Position numbers and translations under genes: made by a program. A DNA stretch of 64,000 bases from Eutreptiella sp. 'Long Island Sound 2002' (lineage: Eukaryota > Euglenozoa > Euglenophyceae > Eutreptiales > Eutreptiaceae). Of this stretch, positions 9,661 through 19,900 are shown one piece after another (the first letter of the stretch is position 1; every line of letters begins with the position of its first letter). The stretch is from contig OZ038384.1 in assembly GCA_964036045.1 (NCBI GenBank), positions 42,450,704-42,514,703 on the forward strand, in the 5' to 3' direction. The notes below the pieces were generated by a model, which ran no database searches, was not told where the DNA came from, and worked only from the letters and a program-made list of their open reading frames with translations.

Positions 9661-12600
9661 GTCCAGTAATCTGAGTTCGAGCAGGACGACGACGACGAAG
9701 ACGACGCGCAGAAGCTGGGCCAGCGTACGCTGTTCCATAATGGTGAGTTCCTTGCTTGAATTTAATGAAAAGTTGGAGAAACATTGAAGATAGGAAGGTG
9801 TACTTCCAAATACCCTCAAAAAGTCTTGAAATTACGTTGAAAAATGGGAAAGCGCAGTTCCAAGCGCGCTGCAGCGACGACGACGACGACGAAGACCAGG
9901 AAAAGCGACGCTTTGGACTTCCTGGAGTCTCCTACAAGTTCGAAAAATTCATTTTCTTGAAGATATTTAAGTTTCATTAAGGACTACTTTGAGTTACTTA
10001 AGAATACCTTGAAAAGTGGTCAAAAGAAGCTTAGCAACGTCGAACCTTTGGAGCTACACGCTGCTAGGCGACGTGAACGAGCGCTGGAGGACTTCGACAA
10101 CGCGTTTTTGAGGCGCTGCAGACTGCTGCAGCCTTGTGCTTTGCAATTTTGAAGTGTAACATAGCATGCCTTTGATGTTTGTGTTGTTTCATTGCACACG
10201 GCCCCCGGTTGCCCTGTGTCGTCTATTCACGCGCTTAGACGCGCTTTTCTAGATGCAGGCGTGTCGCCAGTAGCTTGATTGTCGATTTCCCACCCTCCCT
10301 TCCCCTTCAAAGCTATGATTTCATTGAAGTTTTCCACTAAATTTTGATGTTCCAAAAGGCCAAAAATGTCGAAAATGGCCTACATCATTTTACGCATAAT
10401 TTGGCGCCACTGGCTCAAAACGCGTCAAGTAAAGCGCTAACGTGAACTAGAGAGCGCTTGCTCCCGAAAAGCGTTTTCATCCTGCTCCACTCAACAAGGG
10501 CTCCTTTCTGTGGATTTTCCAAGATGACCCATGAACCACTTTTTGCCCAACCCTCTAAAGCACTCCCAAAAGACGTTTGGTGTTTTACGCATATCTTCGC
10601 GCCACTGCGATGCAAAATTTTGGACTAAGCATATATAGAAAAAAGTAGACAGTAACACGCTTCTATTCCATACTTCACTTTCTTGAGATCAAATTTTTAC
10701 TTTTTTTCGCATCCCCAAAAACTTCACCCATGAACCACCCCATGAAAACCCCTCAAAAGTGCCTTTTGTGCTTTCTTCATATCTCCCAGAGAAAAAAATC
10801 CGAGGTTTCATATTATTTTTCCCAACAACACTGAAGTATGTGCTTTCTAACCCTGGGTCACATTCATTCTCAAACCATGAGGATGGCTATGGTAAAAATG
10901 CGACAAGTTACCACACAAACCACTTGGTGAAAAATCATGCAAAATGGTTCTGGAGTTTTAATCATTTCTCTGGGACCATGGTGACTTCGAACCTGAACCA
11001 AGGTGTTTTCTAAACCCTGGAGAATGCAGTTCCGAAAACATGTTTATTTTGAATTTCTGTGGTCAAGAATGGATTTTTCCCATGGTCGTCAATTTAGTGC
11101 ATGAAAGCATGTTTTCAATATTTGTGTTCATGAGGGTACGGGAAAAATACCTTCCTCAGAGCCTATGTTGAGTTGGAAAGTCATCAAGCTGTTTTGGAAA
11201 GGTAATGGTGTCTAGTTTGCATATATGTAATCACTGGACTTTTTTGAAAATGGGTTGCCAGTGAAAAATTTCAATTTCCTTATGCTTCTTTGATGGTTTT
11301 TCAGCATATGTTGCGGGTGAAATTCGTGTGTCTCCCCCCAACTTCTTTTCCTCTGAATCTATGATGAGTTGGGGGAACATCAAATATGTTTCGAAAACCT
11401 GACGACATGCGCTATACAGTGCAGATATTCGTTTCCTGACATCTCAGCAACATAGTACAGAAACGTGCTACAGAACCTGTGCATTTTCGAGGAAAAACAG
11501 GTTTTTTGCATCGACTTTTTGCTAAACCATTCGCGATTGTTTGGTCTTCTAACCTTGAATCATTGTATGATATGGCAGTTGGTGATTGTTTGCATCAGTT
11601 TTGATTCATTCTGACTAGGCTTAGCCTAGTTAGAGAGGTAGATACCTTAGAATTACTTTAGACACACAGTAAATAGTGAAATATTTTGTTGTCTTTTTCG
11701 GCCACAAAACAAACTTGGCCACAACCATTAACAGACCGTTTGCATCCGCCACATTCACCGTCTAAGCCTTTCCCTTCGACTCCCCAGGCTGAGTGGCTCA
11801 CTTTGGCTGGCCCGCTGTCCCAGGGACAAGAAAGACGTGGGGCTTGTTGCCACCAGGGAGTAGGGAGGCGATTGATGGGTGTGAGCGGAAGGCGGAAAGA
11901 GAAGACTCAATGCAGGCGCACCCAAGTGAAACATTAAACGACCGCATTCGACCAAACCTTTGGCATTGACCGCTCTCGGGGTCGTTGTGACCATTTTCTG
12001 ATGAGAGAGGTTGATGTTGGTATATGGCCGCGGAAGAAGCTTGCAACACTTACTTACTTTTACTTACTTACTCTAGCTAGCTAGCTAACTAGCTAGTATA
12101 GGAGATGCATTGACTTTTATGGTATCATAATCCTATTGCTAACGGTTGAGTTCAACTCAACTTAATGTCTCTGGTCCTCCCCCTGTAGGGCAGGGTGGTG
12201 AGGAGAAGTGCCGCAAGGCGCTGGTACTGTAATAGAGGTAACCATTCCAGTAGGTGCAGGCCGGTATGTTAGTGTGCGATACCATTTGACTTCTTTTCAT
12301 CCCTTTACCTTTGACCTGAAGTGAGTCCTGGGCACTGGTTACGGCCTACGGTTGCCCTAACCAACCCACTGCTGGCCTACGCATACACACGGCCTACGGT
12401 CGCCCTGTGTTGCATTGGCTTCCCACGTAGGCGCACGGCCCACGGTTGCCCTGTGTCGCATTGGGATGTGCTGAGCTTGTACGGCCTACGGTTGCCCTAT
12501 GAGCCTCAGTCTTGGTATTTTTGGCAAGCTGTGTGTTTTACATCATCCATTGTTTCATTTGAGCACAATTGCATGTGAGCTAGGAAGTGATTTGTCCTCA

Positions 12601-13508
12601 TTTCACTCTACCATGCACCTCATCCTTCACTGCATGGCCGTCAAGGCAAGCGTTTGACTAGTGACGTATTCTACTCTCCATTCGGATTGCATTTCATTCA
12701 TTCCGTTCGGCAGGTCACTCATTCTTTGCATTCCACTTTGCAAATCTTACATTTCATACTTATTGCATTACTTCCTTATTGCAAGGGTTTCCCCATAACG
12801 ATCAACATGCAATCTGGTCCGTAATTGATCTGCCCTACGTAGTTCTATGAGCACCTTTGCTCAATAGACCCCGAGTTTTGGTTCGCCACCGAACAATCAA
12901 TTCGTATCCCCTCAACTTTTGTTGCTTAACTGCAAAGTGTGAGGAATGAATCTCTTTTTCCAACCCTCGCGATCATTGACCTAGGTCGTTTGGTCTAAAG
13001 AGCTAGTTTATCCTCAAATTTGCTACCGAACCACTGCGGGTACGTTCTGCTTTGTTAACTTTCGCTAGATCGCCTGGTACAGCCTCAATTACCGGGTTTG
13101 AGGGTGCTCAATTGAGTGTCCACAGTCTACAACATTACAGTCTCCATCACATTCCATGTCAACCCCAACCAGACCATCAGACGCATGGCAGACCCGGTTG
13201 GATTCTTTTTTCACACATTCCCTCCCTCATCACACTACACATACAACACACACACAAACACCTACCATGAGTCATTTGATTATTCCATTTATTTGTGTGG
13301 ATATCACACTCTGAGGAATTGCTGTAGTACCACTTCCATCGAGCTTTTGTCTACGAGCCAACATGTAGGTCACTTCCTTCGTGTAGATAGTCAGTGTCGG
13401 CTTATAGCCGACATTGGTCTCACCTCGCCACATCTTTGTTGTGTAACACAAGTGAACAGGTTTACCTTTGGTCACTAAGCCTGTGACTTGGCTAATGCAT
13501 TCCGCGGT
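9661..13508. other. Internal region of D, left part
   Basis: About 3.85 kb without recognisable coding sequence. It holds an A/T-rich stretch with several GAC-type trinucleotide runs (9680-9710, 9876-9895) and a 46-bp tandem repeat (12341-12498). The first bases after the LTR do not match the tRNA-Met primer site used by the other elements, and I cannot name a primer. Confidence 0.6.
12341..12498. repeat. 46-bp tandem repeat in D
   Basis: The core ACGGCCTACGGTTGCCCT starts at 12341, 12389, 12435 and 12481, with small differences. A related core (CACGGCCCCCGGTTGCCCTG) occurs alone near 10197. Confidence 0.85.
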
Positions 13509-13512
13509 GTGT

Positions 13513-13856
13513 TGAAACCAGACCGGGTGGTCAGGAGCAGAGGTCGCAGTGGCATGGGCAGCAACATTGCTTGGCACAGCTGACATAACGATAGTGATGA
13601 CTGAATAGTATCCTGCAAACAGATATGGTACACATAGCCAATGAAATACCTGATATGCACATATGAGAAATCCACCCTATCATCCACTAATTGATATAAC
13701 TACTAAACATCCATGATTGCCTTATCCATCCCACATCCTATATTCCTAACAAGGAAATGGAATATGATATACCCTATCCCACATATATCCCATATATAGG
13801 GCCAAATAATGCTCCCTTAGGGGTAAAATGCCAGGGTAGGGTTGTGACCTGCTTCA
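13513..13856 (-). repeat. 3' LTR of B
   Basis: 344 bp. Read on the minus strand it begins TGAAGCAGG and ends GGTTTCA. I see no difference from 26035-26378. A 24-codon copy of the gag start is included in the LTR; the frame then runs into D sequence (13272-13586), which is only a by-product. Confidence 0.93.
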
Positions 13857-13869
13857 CCCCCCCACTTAA
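13857..13869 (-). other. Polypurine tract of B
   Basis: Minus-strand TTAAGTGGGGGGG directly before the 3' LTR; the expected plus-strand primer for LTR retrotransposons. Confidence 0.75.
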
Positions 13870-13939
13870 AACGACTGCCACGGGCAGGAAGTACATGCCC
13901 AAGAGGAACGTAGCAGTCACAAACAGCAGCAAATCAAAG

Positions 13940-14060
13940 GTTACGGATTCCCTACCAGCGGGAATCGAACCTACGCAGGCAATCTCGGAGCCGGCCGCAC
14001 GACCGCTGAACCAGCTTCGATCGGTCGGAATTGAACCACCGCCGGGATACACAAATTGAC
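13940..14060 (-). other. Two adjacent degenerate tRNA-like sequences
   Basis: On the minus strand, box A TGGTTCAGCGG and box B GGTTCGATTCC are spaced as in a tRNA gene (about 13944-14015). Just upstream lies a second box B, GGTTCAATTCC, at about 14028-14038. T arms can be drawn with one mismatch each. The acceptor stems do not pair, so these are not functional tRNA genes by inspection. Confidence 0.5.
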
Positions 14061-15384
14061 GAACGGGATCCCGCAGGTCCCGCAATAAGTAGTAGGCGAA
14101 ATCGCGAGCTGCGGCGCGTAGAGTCTGGTCCCTGCGTGTCGCATGAGGCATGTGGGGTCCAGCAGGTAAGGGCAGGTAGTTTTTCAAAGAATTAAAACTA
14201 AAGGCAAAGTGAAATCACACTTTTAAACAAAACTGAAGGTAATGGTACATGCGAAGCGGTGCGACGCGAAAGTGCAAAAATTTCACATGTTGAAAAAGAA
14301 AAACTGCCAGGAGTATTGACGGGAATGTCCAACAGTAACGTAGGACTGTGCCTGCACAAGGGAGCACGTGGGGAAACAAAGGTAGAGGTCAGGGATGCAT
14401 GACTGACTTGTGCTCGCCACTGTCTTGTGCATGCCTAAGCCACTTAACAAACACGGCCACGATGGCCCACCGTGCGCGCGGTAGCTCACTAATTAGAGGA
14501 AAGAGGTCACGATGGCCTCAGGGTAAAAGAACCGCTTAAAACACTAGGCACAAAGATAAACACGGGTACGATGCCCACACCTTCCACCTTCGTGCTTTAG
14601 ACAATTTATGAGGGCTTCATGTGCTTGATGTTCTTGATGTGCTTGATTTAACACTTGCATTAACGAGTGAGTTCTTGCTTGTAAGATGTAAGCTTGCTTG
14701 CTCACTTGCTTGTAAATTCCCAGACAAGGCCTAGCCAAAGGCCCACTTGCAAACTGAACCGACACACAAAAAAGATGGATCTGTGGGGTGTCGGAAGCCA
14801 GCCACGGCTGTGGCTAAATGCTACGGGCACGGCTCAGCCAAGGGCCGTGTCCGTGTGGATGCTTAATTTAGCATGTGTGTCACACGTGATGCACCACGTA
14901 GAGGGTAAAGGAGGAGGTACGGAGATGGGATGAGGGTGTGAGTAGACACACTTAAATAGACAAACCTCATAACCATGTAATAATAACCTGACCTCACTGC
15001 TAACCCCTCACCTAGGAGCCATACTACGTATATATATCATATATACACATAATAGAGCGATGCACAGCGACAAACACAAGACACACTTGTGCGCGCACAC
15101 CCATTGGCAGGGCCCGGGGGCACACACTCGCCCGGAGGGCATCACAGAGTGTGGGTCTCGCGGTGGCGGCCTTGGGGCACGTGATGGTGGCACTCCACAC
15201 ATACGGCACGTGCAAGAGTTTCCACAAACTACCCACGTACACACAACAAACAGTAAGCATATCCACAATAGAACACGTGTATAGATACGCCACCTTGTTG
15301 CTTGGTGTTCGTGTGTGTCTTGGGGGCGTGCGTATAAACACTTAGGTTAGCTTGCGTGTTACCTTTGTCGGTGGGTGTGCAACC

Positions 15385-15467
15385 GGTGGGCCGTAGCGCA
15401 GGGGGTCACCTCCAGGTCGCAAATTGGGGAGGTCGCCCGTACGGTCCCGCTGGTGAATCAGCCCACC
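15385..15467 (+). other. Possible tRNA-like fold
   Basis: Seven-base ends GGTGGGC and GCCCACC pair perfectly 83 nt apart, and a box A-like TAGCGCAGGGGG follows the 5' strand. There is no good box B. It may be chance or a tRNA-derived relic. Confidence 0.3.
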
Positions 15468-16985
15468 CTACTCCCCGGGGGCACGATGACACGCCCCGAA
15501 GGAGTTTTACTCCCCCAACCCCTCTACACCGTGTATGACGGATTCATGTTTACACCTCCGTGTGTAAACTTGGGCCGGTGTACACGGCTACAAAACCCCA
15601 AAGGTAGGTGTCAACCTAGGTCTTGCTTGTTCGGGGGGCGGGTGATAACCAACGTAATAGGCAACCATATAATCCCGTAACTAAATTAATGGCATGCGCA
15701 CACACACGCTACCATTGGCCACGGGCACACCCGGTTTTGGTGTGTCTCGGACAGAGAGACTCGTGTGTGTTGTGGAAATCCAAGTCCACGCACGGGTCTC
15801 TATAAAGAAAAATGCCACGCCCATATCCCAACCCGTTTGGTTGGGTGTTGGGATAGAGGACCCCTCGGGTGTTGTGGAAATCCAAGTCCACTCGTGGGGA
15901 ACTCTAGAGAAAACATTAATATACATATTCTCTCATAAACATATGCATGTGCACACTCGCCTCATTGTTCCCTTTGTTTGTTCCTTCGCGCTGCAGGCGG
16001 GAATAGCACCCATGAAATTCAACAACAACAAGAGAAAACATACCCAGCCAGCATGCGGCCCCATGCAATGGCAATACTGGGTACTCACTCCCAACCCGGG
16101 CACGCATAGCGACCGGGGACAAATACCCAGGCGGCGCCATCCGCAACGTCATAGCCTTTGAATACCCCACCCACTCAAGGAGTGACGGGGCAAAGGCACC
16201 CATTGCCGTTCATATTAGCATACCTGTACGTAGAGGACGACCCCTCCCTCTAGGTTAAGTCCTCACTGTGTGTAGTGGCAATCTTGCACGCCACGAAATT
16301 TTTTCCACGTAATGTGAGCCACACGAGTACTTCGTACCTTGTATACCTACCCTCGTGTGGACAAGGGCAAACCGGTGGAAAACCATCACGCCCAACACAA
16401 AAAGGGAAAATGGGTTGTACCCGCCAACCCAACGAAGTTTTCAAGCCTTCGCCATTTTGAGCAAATGATTTAGCTCGTTGGCTTGGGTCACGGGTCAGGG
16501 ACGGTCGTGGGGTCGTGGTTTCGGTACGGGGCGGCACTCCGAAACCTTGCAAACACCACCATGCGCACAACCCGGCAGAGTCTTCGGGAAGTGCTTGCCA
16601 CGTTGTTAGCACCCTTGACAGGGGGCGTCATCGTGGGCAGGACTGACGGCAGTAGTCCTGGTGGTGGTAGGAGTGCTCCAGTAAGACCCAAGGATAGGGG
16701 TTTGAATGGCATTAAGACCCCCGAAAGAACACGTCCCACTTCCGCCCCAGGCTATATGCCACGCCACCCCACCCCAAGGACTCTCAAGCCTTTAGCGGTG
16801 AGAGAGGTAGACGGTGGGGTAAACCTGCGGTACCCACCGCCCTGCTCCGGTGGGGATTTTTGTAACCGAGGAGCGCGCCGTGCATGCACATCTTCTTTCC
16901 TGTCTCCCACCGCTTCTCGCTCTCTCCTCCCTTCCCCAAACAATAATATATCCATATTGGTTAGGGTTTTCTTTTCGTGGCACGC

Positions 16986-19900
16986 TCATGAGAGCGGTCC
17001 ACCAAGGTGGGCAAGGATGTCAACAGTTTGGGTGAGATTCTGTTTCTGCAAGTAATCTCTCCAAACTTTGTTGTAGGATGGTAAGAAGGTTTCAACGGGT
17101 TCCTCGGTATCCCAATCCTTGGTATAACCCTCCCACCGCACCTTGAAGAGAAGTCTCTTGCGGTAAGTACGGTGACTTAATATTTTCTTGACATTATAGG
17201 TGTCCTCCTCAAACTGGGAGGGCACCCTAGCAACCTCCTCCGTGTAATTTAGAGGCACGGGGGAGCGAGGGGAGTTGACCGTTTTCATTAAACAATCAAC
17301 GTGGACGTCAACTAACCTCCGTTGGTCCACTTGAATAACATAGAGGTCGTGCGCCTTCTTGGCCACAACCTCATAGGGCCCATCCCAATAGGGACAAGTC
17401 TTATCGCCAAGATTTTTGCGTTGGCGACGGACCCATACGCGGTCCCCTTTTGAGAAATTGGGGGACATCCTCCTACTCTTATTATACTTACGAGCCATTG
17501 TCTCTTGCACTTGAATCATAGCCCTCCGTGCAAGAGCAATAAGCTCCTCACGCCGTTGGAAGTAGTGAGCGGCGTCTTGGGCCACCCCCTTAGGCTCAGC
17601 AAGAGGGGGCCCCTTAGTACGGTTGTGTTTACCAAACACAATCTCGTTAGGTGTATAACCTGAAGGACCTGTAGTCTCATGCCACGCTCGTACAACGGCG
17701 GGCAAAACCTCTACCCAATTAGTTCTCTTTTTCTTCAAGGTAATGGCTTTAGCAACGGCACGCCTTAGCTGCTTGCCAGTATTTTCGGCCTTGCCATTAC
17801 CTTGGTGCCTACCCGCGAGACACATAGTCGAGCGGGCACCAATCTTAGAACAAAGGGTTTGGAAATATTGGCTCACAAATTGTGGCCCACGGTCGGAGCA
17901 TATTTCACGAGGGGCTCCGAACCTATCCACCCAGCGCTCCATTACCAAATGGGCCGCTCTTCTCCCCGTTAGCCCTTCATCCTTGTCTCCATGACGGGGT
18001 TTAGGAATAGGGATCGCGATGAGGTAGCCGGAAAGCCGGCATACACATAGGAGCATTCGGTCATACACCTCTCCATCGTGGGAGGTGGAAGGGTAGTGAA
18101 ACACATCAAGCGCTATGGAGTCCATGGGCTCCATAGGTATAGGCATAGGGGTCATGTACCCTTGCTTGCGCTTGGTGTCATGCGTGTGAATGGCACATGA
18201 GGGACACGTTTGACATTGCAGTTCCACTGCTTTGTACAACCCCTCACCTTCCACGCCATGGTTAATTTCCTTCCAGTGTTTTTCCACACTGGAGGTAGTT
18301 AAGTGAAATGCATCATGGTATTCGGCTACCAAACGATGCACTAGCGGCGTAGGAACACACCACCGTCCATTACGGACGAGCTTGTTATCCACCAACCTCA
18401 CTCCATCTTGGAAGCTCCCATTCAAGGCATCTTGCCACATTTGTTTGTAGCGTTGACAATTTGGGTAGTGTTTAGCCCAATTTATCTCAAAAACATTGGG
18501 AGCATCCTCCCCATGTATAGGAGTTGCTTTCTTGTGGGACTTCCAAGATTTTTTTATCTTGACAATTCGCTCCAGTCTCCGAAGCTTTCTCTTTTGCTTC
18601 GTCCCCCCCCCCACTGGAGGCGAAGCCAGAGGGGGTGGATCACACGCGGGTGCCCCTTGAGCCCGAGGCGCCGCTTTAGACCTAGTAACAACGGGCGCCA
18701 CAACCGCCCTAAATACAAGGGGGCGGGCGAGAAGTTCCTCCTTCTCGGCCGCCATCATGTCCCGCACATCCCCGGCCGCTTGGGCCGTCCCATGTATGGA
18801 CACATCACCCAACGCCGGGTTAGCAGGGTAAGCCCAACGGGACAAGAAATCACCCACGGGGTTCACTGGCCCCGGAGTGTAAACCACATGGAGGTCGAAT
18901 TTAGAGAACAATTCATGCCAACGCGCTTGGCGTGGAGAGGGACCCCCCACGGTTTTGAGGTCCTCCGTAGCCCAATTTTCAAGGCTACGGTGGTCCGTAC
19001 GGACCTCCACGCGCTTGTTCCCCACCCAACCATGCCATTTTAAAAGCGCCGCCACTATGGCGTAGCACTCTTTCTCCCGAGGGCTCCAATTCAATTGGCT
19101 GCCTGACAATTTGCGGGAGAAAAAGGCAAGGGGGCGTAGGGCACCATCGGGACCTTCCTGCTGTAGGGCCGCCCCCACCGCCCAATTACTAGCGTCCGGG
19201 GTGAGGACAAAGTCCTTATCCCAATCGGCTAGTTGGAGGGGAACAATATCCGTAATAGCACGCTTGAGCTTCAAAAAGGCCTCGTTAGCCGAAGCATTCC
19301 ACGTTAGGCCTATCTTTTTGCCATTCTTATGCTTAGGCAAATCCTTCAACATATTAATCAAAGGGGTAGCTATGGAGGCGTAGTGTTGGACATAGCCCGA
19401 ATAATAGTTGGCGAGCCCCAAGAACCCCCGGAGCTCCCGAACATTATCCGGTTTGTCCCAACGCTCAAGCGCCAACATTTTCCCTGGCGCCGGCCGACGT
19501 GTGCCATTTTCCAACACATGGCCACAAAACTCAACCGAACGAACAAAGAAATCGGTTTTGCTAACCGAAGCAACCAACTCCTCTTTTCGTAGCCTATCCA
19601 ACACGGCACGCACGTCGCGGTCGTGGTTAGCCAATAGCTCCTCCTCCGTCGCACCGGAGGAACCAATAATAATATCATCAATATATACGTCCGCACAATC
19701 CAAACCCTGCAAAACATGGTCCATGACCCGTTGAAAAATAGCGGGCCCATTCTTGATACCCATAGGCATAACACGCCATTGGTATCGCTTACCCGCCAAA
19801 TTCATGGCGGTCTTAGCCCGGGATTCAGGGTGAAGGGGAATTTGATGAAACCCTTTACTCAAGTCCACAATAGTGAAAATCTTGTGTTTGGATTGATTTT

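Larger units (their letters stand above)
13870..16985. other. 3' non-coding region of B
   Basis: About 3.1 kb between the pol stop and the 3' LTR. It has no convincing ORF. It is rich in CA/TG-type simple sequence (for example 15060-15260) and contains tRNA-like blocks at 13940-14060 and 15385-15467. A repeated phrase GTTGTGGAAATCCAAGTCCA occurs at about 15767 and 15871. Its length is unusual for a gypsy element. Confidence 0.6.

Noticed and set aside
9430-9669. 79-codon frame present in both D LTRs as a small gene
   Set aside because: Its presence twice follows from LTR duplication, and the second copy has lost the same start and end.
13272-13586. 104-codon minus-strand frame sharing its first 24 residues with B Gag
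   Set aside because: The shared part is the 3' LTR of B; the rest is D sequence read by chance across the insertion junction.
13774-14187. 137-codon minus-strand frame at the end of B
   Set aside because: It runs through tRNA-like sequence and the LTR; phrases such as GSIPAG are typical of translated tRNA T arms.
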